Source: Armatimonadota bacterium
GTDB lineage: Bacteria; Armatimonadota; UBA5829; DTJY01
DNA length: 64,000 nt
Assembly (NCBI GenBank): GCA_023511795.1
Contig: JAIMAU010000010.1
Coordinates: 25,666-89,665 of the forward strand
Direction of reading: 5' to 3'
The translations under genes and the position numbers were made by a program. Shown one piece after another: positions 1-9,040 of this stretch (positions are counted from its first letter, which is position 1; the number at the start of each line of letters is the position of its first letter). The notes under the pieces were generated by a model. The model was not told the DNA's origin. It searched no databases and saw only the letters and a list, made by a program, of their open reading frames with translations.

Positions 1-906
1 TTGTTGATCAAGGTTTTCTGCAAGCCACACGTCAACTTCACGAACATGTGGTATCTTTCCAAGCGAAACTATCCAATCTGCTAGTACATCTACAAATTCA
101 GGCTGTGAGTAGCAGATTGCACCCTCGCCACCGCCCTTTGCTTTGAGATTAGGATAGGCTGCGAATACGCCTTTGTTGCCAACCTGCTCGAGGTGCAGGA
201 CTACCGGAACGAAATTTATTCCGTAGAGTGGCCCCTCCGTAAATAAGGGCTCATGGCCATCCTTTGGCCTAGCTGTTGCGATTTTCCTCTCATCAACGCT
301 GACATAGCAGATTTGCTCAACAATGTTCATCTTCCGGTCTGCAAGCCACTTCAGGTGCAGGAAAGAGTCCGAGCCCCACAATCCCCTGTCTGCAAGGTCG
401 GGCCAGTCGGTTATTTCGGCTATTGGCATATCAACCTTTCCCGCGGCGGCGTGCGCCTTTATAAGCTGCTGGAGGGTTTTCGCAGCGTAATATAATCCTC
501 TGGGGGTTTGGGCAATGAGGCGCAGTGTCTTTCCACTTGCATCGGGGACAATCTTATAGGCTTGGTCAGAGTTCTTTAGGCTTTTGAGACTTGATGCTTC
601 CGGCCCGCCTAGCTTGAGAACGATTGTGAATGCTGGTTTTGAAGGCGACTTAGCTTTATTTGGTATGCCGATTGCCTGCCGAAGTTCCGCACATGCCTGA
701 ACAACTACCGGGTCGGTGCTGTCAGCCCTGATTATGACTTGGTCGGCAGGAATGGTGTTTTTTGCTGTAATCTTAACTGACTTTGGCAGAGGAACAAGAT
801 GCATAATCCATGCCTTGGCTTGGTCAGGTTGTATTGGTGAAACTGCTCCTAAAATTGGCGTGGCTAGAAGATAACAAATAATTATTCCCATAATAACTCT
901 TAGCAT
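1..906 (-). CDS. Secreted GH20-like (beta-hexosaminidase-type) protein, partial
   Basis: The first 302 residues of a longer protein; the reading frame stays open to base 1, so the 3' end lies outside the window. It begins with a signal peptide of about 20 residues, followed by a domain like the N-terminal domain of chitobiases and GH20/GH84/GH67 enzymes (LVPLPKS near the start, then a segment RGLYYAAKTLQQL near residues 140-152). From about residue 170 (DWPDLADRGLW) the sequence looks like the start of a TIM barrel. The catalytic residues would lie beyond the edge, so substrate cannot be read. The ATG at 906 is preceded by AGGAGG, which overlaps the end of the upstream oxidoreductase gene (8 nt gap), so it is the last visible gene of a minus-strand operon. 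Confidence 0.75.
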   Translation of the reverse strand, partial: MLRVIMGIIICYLLATPILGAVSPIQPDQAKAWIMHLVPLPKSVKITAKNTIPADQVIIRADSTDPVVVQACAELRQAIGIPNKAKSPSKPAFTIVLKLGGPEASSLKSLKNSDQAYKIVPDASGKTLRLIAQTPRGLYYAAKTLQQLIKAHAAAGKVDMPIAEITDWPDLADRGLWGSDSFLHLKWLADRKMNIVEQICYVSVDERKIATARPKDGHEPLFTEGPLYGINFVPVVLHLEQVGNKGVFAAYPNLKAKGGGEGAICYSQPEFVDVLADWIVSLGKIPHVREVDVWLAENLDQQ

Positions 907-913
907 TTCTTTC

Positions 914-2305
914 TTACCTCCTAAATCTATCCTCTTCGCCGAGATAAGCTCCTTGAGCGATTAGCTGTTTTTGAATATCGCGAATTGGTACCTGCTCGGC
1001 GGGTGTGTTTGATTGAGCTCCCAGGGCAGCTGCTACTCCTGCTGCTTCGCCTAACGTCATGCATCGAGACATTCCTCTAAGAAGTCCAACAGGGTCTGTG
1101 GAGACGCTCTTCCCGCTGGCAACTAGAAGTCCCTCTACTCTTTTTGGAGCCATTACGCCGAATGGAATCTCGACTCCATAGGGCGGTTCACCAGGCGCTT
1201 TGAGAGGAAATCGGCCGATTACATCGTCCCACTCTCTCCCATCTGCTACGTCATCCTTGGTGAGGGTTGATCTTCCTTCAATAAGTCGGTTTCGGCGCTG
1301 CCCCCAATCTTCTGCCGTCTGAATTACTACGGCGTTTTCGAAGCCTGGGAGGTGCTTTCGTAGGAACTCGGCCACTTTGTGGCACATTCGCCGCCCTTCA
1401 AGCTCAGCACGAGTATACTGGCGTGCGTCTACGTCGGTCAACCAGAGGTAATTCGAGTTGATGACAACCGTGCCGTCGCCAGCTAGCCCATACATCCCAA
1501 AGGCATTCAGAGCATACCAATCGCCGTCCTTTTCAGAGTATTCTCCACGCTCGATGGCATCATTCCAAGGTTTGAACGCCTTGCCACCATGGTGGGGGAA
1601 GAAGAAAAATCCAAACTCTTTCCAATTTCGACGGAAAGTATCGTAATCTTTTACTCCGTCGCTGTTGTTTGGGAATGAATCACGGTGCTCGCCAATCCAA
1701 TCAACTGCGCGGTCGAGATCAACATTCGCCAGCCTGAAGAGCATGCTCCCGCCACTTGCGACAATCCGGCAAGGGGCCCCAGCATAAGAAGCAATGTCGG
1801 CCTCGCCGGTCGCATCGATTACGTTTTTCGCAATTGCTGCCTGCCGCCCGCTTTTACTCTCAATAAGAACTCCAACAACCCTGTTGCCCTCCTTAATTGC
1901 CCCAACCGTTAGCGCGTGAAGCAGAACTTCCACGCCTGCTTCGCGGAGCATATCAATAAGGACAAGCTTCATTTTTTCAGGATCAAAAATGACGCCAGGT
2001 TGTTCGGGTCGGTGCCAGCAAGGTTTTGTGCCGCCCTCAAATACTAATCGCTCAACAACTTCGCGAGGGATTCCCCTTACCACGGGAAAGTTTTCGTTCG
2101 TCATGAATGCGTTCCCAATATTCGCCATCAATCCTGCAGTGGCCGTTCCACCCACAACGCCATTGCGCTCGATGAGCAGAACCTTCGCTCCGTTTCTAGC
2201 TGCCGAAATGGCTGCCGAACACCCGGAGACTCCTCCGCCAACAACGATGACGTCGGGTTCATAAACAATTGGTATATCACGAGATGGCTCATGGTAGGTT
2301 TTCAT
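914..2305 (-). CDS. FAD-dependent oxidoreductase (FAD_oxidored family)
   Basis: A 463-residue flavoprotein. The dinucleotide-binding motif VVGGGVSGCSAA starts at about residue 21 and is followed by a beta strand ending in LLIER, the usual adenine-ribose-binding acidic end. The C-terminal part has the PVGLLRGMSRCM and LGEAAGVAAALGA segments that close the FAD site in this family. No signal peptide is seen, although its neighbours are secreted. The ATG has GGGGAGAG upstream. Members of this family are common in polysaccharide-degrading loci of environmental bacteria, but their substrates are mostly unknown. Substrate here is not predictable; linkage to a GH20-like protein and a CBM-bearing protein suggests sugar or glycoside oxidation (inference). 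Confidence 0.85.
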   Translation of the reverse strand: MKTYHEPSRDIPIVYEPDVIVVGGGVSGCSAAISAARNGAKVLLIERNGVVGGTATAGLMANIGNAFMTNENFPVVRGIPREVVERLVFEGGTKPCWHRPEQPGVIFDPEKMKLVLIDMLREAGVEVLLHALTVGAIKEGNRVVGVLIESKSGRQAAIAKNVIDATGEADIASYAGAPCRIVASGGSMLFRLANVDLDRAVDWIGEHRDSFPNNSDGVKDYDTFRRNWKEFGFFFFPHHGGKAFKPWNDAIERGEYSEKDGDWYALNAFGMYGLAGDGTVVINSNYLWLTDVDARQYTRAELEGRRMCHKVAEFLRKHLPGFENAVVIQTAEDWGQRRNRLIEGRSTLTKDDVADGREWDDVIGRFPLKAPGEPPYGVEIPFGVMAPKRVEGLLVASGKSVSTDPVGLLRGMSRCMTLGEAAGVAAALGAQSNTPAEQVPIRDIQKQLIAQGAYLGEEDRFRR

Positions 2306-2351
2306 TGTCTCTCCCCTTATAGTAAAAGAGTAGTCTATGGTGTTTGCGGTG

Positions 2352-3518
2352 TCAATCTCCTTCTAATTTGGTAATTTTAGGAGGTCTGGGGTGCTGGATG
2401 GGTATGAAAAAGACATCGTCTTTTATGAGGCCGTCAGAACGCAGTATGTTTGAGCGTGCAATGCGTAAGCACGTGGGGATAAGGGTTGAAAAACTATACG
2501 GGACATACGAGAACTGTTTATCAGAAATTGCAGGGATGCCGCTCTTGTATTCGTCAGGGATGGCGTTATAGCCAAGGATTGTGCACAGTATCCCAGCTGC
2601 GGTCGAGGGATTACAGTCAGAGTCTTGCCCGCAACGCGTTGATATCTCGAGCGTCTTGGACAACGAGCCATTGCCGTAGAGTAATCCAATTACAACGTAG
2701 GCACCGTTTAGACTTGCGTCTATATTGAATCCATTTGGGTCCGAGGAGCAGTGACCGCTGGGTTTGGAAGCCCATTTTTCCTGAACTCTCTGCCAGGTTT
2801 TGCGCCAATCGTCTGGATATACCCAATGCCAAATGATAACATCGCGAATAGTTTTGGCATAAGTGCTGTTCGGCGGAATTGCGCGAAGACCGAAGCGCAC
2901 AACCTTTTCAACGTCGGTTTCAAAGAAAGCAGACGTGTACATCGCGGCGGTGAACATTCCTCCATAGAGACCATCTTCAGAATTCATTAAGCGGCCAAGT
3001 TTGTTGCACATTTCATTCGAAGAAAGCGGCATACCAGGGCTAATCAACCCAAAGAGGTCAGATTCGATTTGGAAATCAATGTCGGCATAGTGGGCATTGT
3101 ACTTCGGGCTTCCGGAGTCGGGCGGCATGATTCCTTTGCGCACATTCTCTCTGCCTTCGTTGTTTGCATGCCATAGTTTGAACTTAGTGGCTGCAAAAGC
3201 CTTTCCAATTTGCTCATTTGAGATGTCGAGCCCATACTTTTCGATTGCCTCGAGGAAACTAAGTTCAACGTAGATATCATCCTGTCCAAGAGAGTTGGAG
3301 ACGTTTTCCGGCGACCACTTTATCGGCTCGTCGAAAGTTCTGCCGCACGCTTTGAACTCCGTGGGAGCACCGTATGAGACGCCGATCATCTGACCAGCCC
3401 ATCCACCCTTCATTTTGTCTAGATAAACGCTGACTGGCAAAGTCCTAAACTGTGCTCCGTGAGCTGTTTTGAGCATTCCAAAAATTAAAATTAATGAAAA
3501 ATATTTGCTCTTTCTCAT
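2352..3518 (-). CDS. Secreted ADP-ribosylglycohydrolase-fold protein
   Basis: A 388-residue protein with a signal peptide (about residues 1-22) followed by an ADP-ribosylglycohydrolase (DraG-like) fold. Visible landmarks are DKMKGGWAGQMIGVSYGAP near the start of the mature protein, the acidic segment GQDDIYVE, YADIDFQIESD in the middle, and the late metal-site motif RCGQDSDCNPSTAAG, where this family binds its di-metal centre. Exported members in saccharolytic bacteria may act on glycosides rather than ADP-ribosylated proteins; that is inference. The ATG is preceded by GAGGAGG. It lies 30 nt after the large CBM protein and 46 nt before the FAD oxidoreductase on the same strand, so the three are probably co-transcribed. 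Confidence 0.85.
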   Translation of the reverse strand: MRKSKYFSLILIFGMLKTAHGAQFRTLPVSVYLDKMKGGWAGQMIGVSYGAPTEFKACGRTFDEPIKWSPENVSNSLGQDDIYVELSFLEAIEKYGLDISNEQIGKAFAATKFKLWHANNEGRENVRKGIMPPDSGSPKYNAHYADIDFQIESDLFGLISPGMPLSSNEMCNKLGRLMNSEDGLYGGMFTAAMYTSAFFETDVEKVVRFGLRAIPPNSTYAKTIRDVIIWHWVYPDDWRKTWQRVQEKWASKPSGHCSSDPNGFNIDASLNGAYVVIGLLYGNGSLSKTLEISTRCGQDSDCNPSTAAGILCTILGYNAIPDEYKSGIPAISDKQFSYVPYSFSTLIPTCLRIARSNILRSDGLIKDDVFFIPIQHPRPPKITKLEGD

Positions 3519-3548
3519 TTGCTAGCCTCCTCGGTGAATGAAAAATTA

Positions 3549-6176
3549 TCAATTGCCGGGTAATGTTGGTAAAATTTCCACAACCGCCACTTCTTCAGGG
3601 TAAAGTGCAATCAGTATGTCACCTTTATCAACGAAGAGCGGCTGTTTTCCAGGCAATTTGAAAGCTGATTTTGGCTTGCCGAGTTTAGCGTCCAGTCTCA
3701 GCCTGGCAGTTACGCGTTTATCACCCCTGTTGCGCACGGTAAAGTACAATGTGCCATCCTTGCCCGGTCCAAAGCGTTCAATTTCAACCCTTGAATCAGA
3801 GGTCCTAGCCATCGTTACCGGCTCCCAGCCGGCTCGCGCGATCTTTTGAATTACTGGTAAATACTTTTTAAATAGCTCACGGTCTCGTTCATAGTATTTT
3901 TGTTGCTCGAAATAAAGACGAGTTGCCGCATCTGGGCTGAAAAATCCTGGGAACATTCCCCAGAACATGCACCGCTGGAAGTATTTTTCGACCAGGCTAT
4001 GGTCGAAAGCCTCATAATCTGTGTTCATGAGGTAGCAGAACGGTTTTTTATAGCAAAGCGTTCGCCTAAAGTCCATAACATCGTCGGGCAGAGGGTTGTA
4101 TTTTCCATTTGAAAGCCAGTTGGTTTCGATACCCATAACATCTAAGAGATGTGCCATGAAACCAAAGCTTGTCGGTATGCCGTTTGCCATCATGAGCTTC
4201 CCCATCTTGCGGATGTCGTCGGCCATTGTTTTTGCAAACTCATAGGTAGAAAGTATCTGAAGGATAGCAGGTTTCTTTGTTCGCCTGCAGAAGGATAGAG
4301 GACGAATGGCATATTTGAAATGCTCTCGGCGAGTGTTGACATATGGTGCCCCCATTTCCGCAGAGTCCAAATACTCCCCAGAAAGTTGGGGCTTTGTCTT
4401 GTCGCCATAAAGCTTCTCAGCTATTTCTTTGTTCCAAGATATACTAGCACGTGTGGCAGGCATATCACCCTTTGGAATCGCTGGGTTAGGGTTGAGTAAG
4501 AACATTGCCCCATCGCACCAGGGAGCGTCGAAGAAAAACAGCCGGGGTTTGCCATATTCGTCGAGGGTCAAACAAGTCTTCACCGCAGAAGCCCAATCCC
4601 GAAGTGCGACGTCATTGGTTTGCTTTAGATTTTCCTCTATCATTTTGAATGCCTGCTCTTGAGTTCGCGGCAGGCTTTTCTCCATAGGCATCCAATAGGA
4701 CATTGGCTCTGTATATCGGAACGAATAAATGCCGTTTGCCGCATCCCACTCTATGTCATTATCGCCTTCGTGGAATGCAAAGCAAAAGTCCTCCCAACCT
4801 CGAACTTTTCGTACCTGCAGGAATGCCATCCAGTTGCCTTCGCGCTCAACTCTTTTCTCGAAGTATTCTGGGAAAATGCGGTAATATTTCTCAACTGCTT
4901 CCCTCATGCCTCCAGCGCTGGTGGTTTTGTAAATAAGGAACGAGAACTTTTGTTTTACAACACCCTGCTCGGGGCAGAAGCCGAGGTCGAAGGCAATGTA
5001 GTACCACCTAATTGCACCATTATATCCAATACGATAAACACATGGTTCGTCCATGGGGATCGCAAGATTGATCGCATCATTACGTCCACTCATGCAGGAA
5101 AATGGATATTTTGACATAAGTCCCACTGCTCCGGCTTCTATGGGGACGCCGTCGCAGAAGGAATTGTCGTCTGATGTCTTCTCCGACGACCGTATACTAT
5201 GCCACCAGTACCAGTCCTCTTTTGGCATTGGGATTGCAAAGCCAATCGTTAGCGCACGGTCACAGCCCGTCTCATCTTTGGCCTCGCAGTCAAAACGTAT
5301 ATGATTCTCGCTAGCGGTTGCGGTGGCATTAATCGAAAGCCTTAGCTTGCTACAGCTACCGGAAAGTATCCATTTCCGCTGGGATGTCCTCTGTATATTG
5401 AGCTTATCTAATCCTAGCACATCTGACCCGGCGGCTACGTCCCTCAGGTAGAACCCTCCGCCCGCAGGTAGAACGGTTTTACCAAGCCGTCCGCTTAGAA
5501 TCGAGCCGTCTTGTGCGAGAATTAGATCAATCCCATCGAGGGATGTGAGCCTGACTGCCTGCTTGCTTTTCTCTAAAATTGGCCTCGAAACAAACATTCC
5601 ATCGAATAATGCTGTGTTTCCTTTTGCCCTGATTTCCTCAAGCCGGCAATCATCGAACCATGCTTTCCCAACACATCGGCGGAGCAGAAGATACACGTTT
5701 ACTAGCTTAATTGGTTTTTCTGGATCAAAATATACCTCGCCGCGCTGCCAGCCATGAGTTCCGCTATTGAAGTCGTAAAGTTGCCCCCAAATCCATGTAC
5801 CATCAGCGTATTGGATGTCAAGGTAGAGCGCATAATCACCTTTCCAAGCCGGGCCCACGCCTCCTGCTTTGCTCCATACGCTCGCTCGAATAGCTTTGGG
5901 AGACTTCTGATTCAGGACAACGGTTTGAAAAGCTCCTGCCTCGATTTCTGAAGATGAATTCTCACAGCGAATGCTCATCCTGCCAGCGCGTCGCACGGAA
6001 GAGTCGAAGGAGAATCCCTTGCCAAATGGTTTCCAACCTGACTCTTTCTTCTCAAAGCTAGAATTCACGAGCAAGTTTTTACCGACGCCTGGTCCTACAA
6101 TATGAAGCAACGTCCGACTTTCGGCAACAGTGGGAATCATTGAAAGAAGACTCACAAGTGCAATAATAAACCTCAT
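3549..6176 (-). CDS. Large secreted protein with N-terminal carbohydrate-binding-like module
   Basis: An 875-residue exported protein. After a signal peptide, residues of about 30-185 look like a CBM4/9-type jelly roll (NLLVNSSFEKKESGWKPFG, later KAWFDDCRLEEI). The middle has a long region that may be a sugar-hydrolase barrel (YWMPMEKSL, LFFFDAPWCDGAMFLLNPNP, GEYLDSAEMG), and the last 100 residues look like a beta sandwich. I cannot assign a glycoside hydrolase family; it may be an uncharacterised GH-like protein. I chose the ATG at 6176 rather than the one at 6182 because TGGAG then sits 8 nt upstream and the signal peptide begins directly (MRFIIALVS). It is first in the minus-strand run and diverges from the VanW gene. 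Confidence 0.75.
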   Translation of the reverse strand: MRFIIALVSLLSMIPTVAESRTLLHIVGPGVGKNLLVNSSFEKKESGWKPFGKGFSFDSSVRRAGRMSIRCENSSSEIEAGAFQTVVLNQKSPKAIRASVWSKAGGVGPAWKGDYALYLDIQYADGTWIWGQLYDFNSGTHGWQRGEVYFDPEKPIKLVNVYLLLRRCVGKAWFDDCRLEEIRAKGNTALFDGMFVSRPILEKSKQAVRLTSLDGIDLILAQDGSILSGRLGKTVLPAGGGFYLRDVAAGSDVLGLDKLNIQRTSQRKWILSGSCSKLRLSINATATASENHIRFDCEAKDETGCDRALTIGFAIPMPKEDWYWWHSIRSSEKTSDDNSFCDGVPIEAGAVGLMSKYPFSCMSGRNDAINLAIPMDEPCVYRIGYNGAIRWYYIAFDLGFCPEQGVVKQKFSFLIYKTTSAGGMREAVEKYYRIFPEYFEKRVEREGNWMAFLQVRKVRGWEDFCFAFHEGDNDIEWDAANGIYSFRYTEPMSYWMPMEKSLPRTQEQAFKMIEENLKQTNDVALRDWASAVKTCLTLDEYGKPRLFFFDAPWCDGAMFLLNPNPAIPKGDMPATRASISWNKEIAEKLYGDKTKPQLSGEYLDSAEMGAPYVNTRREHFKYAIRPLSFCRRTKKPAILQILSTYEFAKTMADDIRKMGKLMMANGIPTSFGFMAHLLDVMGIETNWLSNGKYNPLPDDVMDFRRTLCYKKPFCYLMNTDYEAFDHSLVEKYFQRCMFWGMFPGFFSPDAATRLYFEQQKYYERDRELFKKYLPVIQKIARAGWEPVTMARTSDSRVEIERFGPGKDGTLYFTVRNRGDKRVTARLRLDAKLGKPKSAFKLPGKQPLFVDKGDILIALYPEEVAVVEILPTLPGN

Positions 6177-6361
6177 AGCCATAACTCCAAAATTAGGATT
6201 ATCCGGAAGCTGGCTTTAAACCTCCTAGTGCTTAGCTTGCCTGTTTGACTTTCGATTAATCTGCTGAAACTGCATTTGCGGTAGAATTTTTGTAAAACAA
6301 GGCTTTTTTGCCACATTCTAGGTTTAAGGTGCCGCAAAATATGGAGCAACCATTGCAATCG

Positions 6362-6370
6362 TGGTATAAT
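6362..6370 (+). promoter_or_regulatory. Extended -10 promoter for the VanW gene
   Basis: TGGTATAAT is a perfect extended -10 element (TG-N-TATAAT). There is only a poor -35 (TGGAGC at 6342, 17 bp upstream), as is usual for extended -10 promoters. Transcription would start near 6377. Confidence 0.65.
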
Positions 6371-6443
6371 AGCAAGGCAATTGTAAAAGGCGTTGCGTTT
6401 AGTAGTGCAAGTTGATGCAGATTTGTTGTTTAAGGAACAAGTG

Positions 6444-7535
6444 GTGAATCCTCGAGTCCATTTTGGCGTGAAGCTAGCCCTGAGCCTATTTCTCACGGCA
6501 CTTGTTGTGTGGGATTTTGGTACGGTTGAACTAGCCGGCTCCCAACAGAAAACGAATCAGCCAACGCCGGCGCCATCTGTCAGCCTACCTGATATTGTGC
6601 TGACGCAATTTGGGGCTATTCCTGCTTCAAGTGTGCCTGATGATGCTCGCGAATCTAAGCTGTTGAGCAGGGCATTTGCCGCCCGCACATCCGAACTCAT
6701 TGGCTCATGGGTTATCCCGCTCGACTCGAAAGGCGACAATGTAGTTACAAATATCTCATTGGCTTCGGAAGCGGTAGATTTTACAATTCTGCGTCCGAAT
6801 GAAATTTTCTCATTCAATGAAATAGTTGGACCACGCACGACGGAAAAGGGCTACAAACCGGCAGCACAGTATTCAAATGGTGAGATGGTTATTGGGATTG
6901 GCGGGGGGATATGTATTCTCTCTACAGCCCTCTATAACGTGGCGCTTGAGACCGGACTTGAAATAGTAGAGCGCCATCCACACTCAGGTCCTGTGAAGTA
7001 TGCGCCGCCAGGGAGGGACGCGGCTGTATCGTTTGGTTGGGCGGACCTGCGTTTTAAGAATGATACTGGGAATGTGCTCTTTATAAGATCAAAGGTCGAA
7101 GACTACCGTTTGGTAGTTGCATTCTATGGCACAAAGATCCCCGGCAGAACGGTAGAAATTCTTTCAGAGGACTACGAAGAATTGCCATTTAAGGTTATCG
7201 AACATGAAGACGAAAGCGTTCCCGAGGGTGAGGTTATCGTAAAGAAAGAACCACGGCCCGGTTTCGCTGTTACTATTGTTCGGTTGATTCGACAAAATGG
7301 AAAGCTAATCAAGCGTGAGGTCATAAGTCGTGACACTATCTTGCCTAAGGATAAGGTGGTTCTTGTTCACCCGAAGAAAGATACAAATACGGAACAGGAG
7401 TTTCCTGACCTCAATCTTCCACCCGTAATCATCCCGCTACCCGACCTGCCACCCAAACCAAATCAAACGCAACCTTTGCCAATTAGCCCAACAGATGCTG
7501 GCCAGCCGTCTGCTGCTCAAGACCCAACTTCGTGA
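6444..7535 (+). CDS. VanW family protein with C-terminal G5-like domain
   Basis: A membrane-anchored or secreted VanW-like protein of about 363 residues. A hydrophobic segment near the N-terminus (VKLALSLFLTALVVW) is a signal or anchor. The VanW core follows, with the typical LRPNEIFSFNEIVGPRT, then a glycine-rich GEMVIGIGGGICILSTALYN and the VSFGWADLRFKND segment. After about residue 235 a strand-rich region (PGFAVTIVRLIRQNGKLIKREVIS) resembles a G5 domain, and the tail is proline-rich. The family is named after a vancomycin-cluster gene, but most members are of unknown cell-wall-related function and do not confer resistance. I preferred GTG 6444, with AAGGA 7 nt upstream, over TTG 6393, which lacks a well-spaced site. 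Confidence 0.8.
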   Translation: MNPRVHFGVKLALSLFLTALVVWDFGTVELAGSQQKTNQPTPAPSVSLPDIVLTQFGAIPASSVPDDARESKLLSRAFAARTSELIGSWVIPLDSKGDNVVTNISLASEAVDFTILRPNEIFSFNEIVGPRTTEKGYKPAAQYSNGEMVIGIGGGICILSTALYNVALETGLEIVERHPHSGPVKYAPPGRDAAVSFGWADLRFKNDTGNVLFIRSKVEDYRLVVAFYGTKIPGRTVEILSEDYEELPFKVIEHEDESVPEGEVIVKKEPRPGFAVTIVRLIRQNGKLIKREVISRDTILPKDKVVLVHPKKDTNTEQEFPDLNLPPVIIPLPDLPPKPNQTQPLPISPTDAGQPSAAQDPTS

Positions 7536-7618
7536 AAGCAAGTGAATCATTCAGAGGATTCAAAGTTTTCGTTTTTGAATGAGTTTGCATAATTTTCACA
7601 TACCAATATTTTACTCCA

Positions 7619-7640
7619 ATCGTCTCTTCAGCGAGACGAT
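7619..7640. repeat. Perfect 8-bp hairpin between VanW and cinA
   Basis: ATCGTCTC and GAGACGAT flank a 6-nt loop. No T-run follows, so it is either a weak terminator for the VanW transcript or a protein site just upstream of the cinA promoter. Confidence 0.4.
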
Positions 7641-7648
7641 CTAGCAAG

Positions 7649-7677
7649 TTGAATTCCTTATACAAAATAGCTATAAT
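7649..7677 (+). promoter_or_regulatory. Sigma-70 promoter for cinA
   Basis: TTGAAT and TATAAT are separated by 17 bp. Predicted start is near 7684, about 20 nt ahead of the cinA GTG with its GGAGGA site. Confidence 0.7.
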
Positions 7678-7703
7678 ACTTATCGAAATATCGGAGGACG
7701 TGT

Positions 7704-8948
7704 GTGCGCGCTGAGATAATCTCAGTCGGAACCGAATTGCTTTTGGGGCAAATCATAGACACGAATGCCCCCTACCTTGGGAGAGTGCTCTCCACTCTGG
7801 GAATCGATGTCTACCATCGGACTACCGTTGGTGATAATGCTTCACGGCTTGCGGATGTGCTAAAGACCGCCCTCTCACGAGCAGATCTCGTAATCACGGT
7901 CGGCGGTCTAGGGCCTACGATGGACGATCTCACAAAGGAAACCATCGCAGAGGTCCTTGGCGAAAAGCTCGTGTTGGATTTAGATTCTGAGAGGGCAATA
8001 CGCGAATTTTTCGAGCGCAGAGGAATCAAGCTGGTTGCAAGCAATTTTAAACAAGCACTGAAGCCTGAATCCGGGACTGCCTTGCCGAACTCCGTTGGGA
8101 CGGCGCCCGGTGTGCTTGTCGAGAAGGAAGGCAAAATTGTGGTTGCTCTTCCAGGTCCCCCAGGTGAGCTCATTCCCATGGTTGAAAACTATGTGGTTCC
8201 ATATTTGGAACGCAGGCTTTCAGGGGTCCGCTCAGTTATTGAATCTCGTGTGCTTAAAGTATGTGGGATTGGCGAGTCAGCAGCTGAGGAAAAGGTTAAA
8301 GACCTGCTTGACAGCGAGAACCCAACGATTGCACCTTACGCAAAAAGCGGCGAGGTTCATTTCAGAATCACAGCCAAAGCAAAGGATCATGAAACTGCAG
8401 TACGCATGATCTCTGGGCTCGAGGAAGAGGCTAGGAAGCGGCTAAGCGATTATGTTTATGGGGTAGATGACGAAACTCTTGAGTCGGTAACAGTGCACAT
8501 GCTAATAAACCGAGGTTTAACACTTGCATTAGCGGAATCATGCACCGGCGGTCTTGTTTCAAACCGAGTAACCAATGTCCCAGGAAGCTCTGAAACGTTC
8601 CAAGGTTGTGTGGTAGCATATAGCAACCGGGTGAAGACGGAGCTACTGGGCGTATCCAATGAAATGATTGCCAAGTATGGTGCAGTGAGCTCCGAGGTGG
8701 CGCAAGCTATGGCTGAAGGTGCGGCCACTCGGATAGGCGCCGATGTTGCTTTAGGTCTCACGGGTATTGCAGGACCTAGCGGCGGAACTGCGGAAAAACC
8801 AGTGGGTCTCGTGTATATTGGGCTCAAAACTCCCGAAGGCACAGAAGTTACCAGGAACATATTCGGGGGCAGTCGTGAAGAGATCAAGCTAAGGGCGTCC
8901 ACGGCGGCACTTAATCAGCTAAGGATGTACCTGCTGAAGACGCCTTAA
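7704..8948 (+). CDS. cinA: CinA: NMN amidohydrolase / molybdopterin-binding-domain protein
   Basis: A full-length CinA of 414 residues. The N-terminal MoCF-type domain begins at once (AEIISVGTELLLGQIIDTNA) and contains TVGGLGPTMDDLTKE and ALPGPPGELIPM. The C-terminal CinA domain (from about residue 255) has LALAESCTGGLVSNRVT and LTGIAGPSGGT, where the nicotinamide mononucleotide amidohydrolase site lies. The protein recycles NMN and removes damaged pyridine nucleotides; in several bacteria it is co-transcribed with recA, as it appears to be here. The GTG start at 7704 is supported by GGAGGA 5 nt upstream. The order cinA-thpR-recA-recX-rny-ymdB is a common bacterial arrangement. Confidence 0.95.
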   Translation: MRAEIISVGTELLLGQIIDTNAPYLGRVLSTLGIDVYHRTTVGDNASRLADVLKTALSRADLVITVGGLGPTMDDLTKETIAEVLGEKLVLDLDSERAIREFFERRGIKLVASNFKQALKPESGTALPNSVGTAPGVLVEKEGKIVVALPGPPGELIPMVENYVVPYLERRLSGVRSVIESRVLKVCGIGESAAEEKVKDLLDSENPTIAPYAKSGEVHFRITAKAKDHETAVRMISGLEEEARKRLSDYVYGVDDETLESVTVHMLINRGLTLALAESCTGGLVSNRVTNVPGSSETFQGCVVAYSNRVKTELLGVSNEMIAKYGAVSSEVAQAMAEGAATRIGADVALGLTGIAGPSGGTAEKPVGLVYIGLKTPEGTEVTRNIFGGSREEIKLRASTAALNQLRMYLLKTP

Positions 8949-9040
8949 GTTGGAAGCCATAGAGAGCAATAAAAGCATAGATAAAAACTCCAGGCAAAAC
9001 ATCAAGGTTAATATTGTGAATTTGTTATTTAGCATTGAAG

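Noticed and set aside
253..495. Plus-strand open frame of 80 codons
   Set aside because: It is an antisense shadow of the GH20-like gene on the minus strand.
4659..5114. A 151-codon plus-strand frame
   Set aside because: Lies wholly inside and antisense to the large CBM protein gene; no ribosome site.
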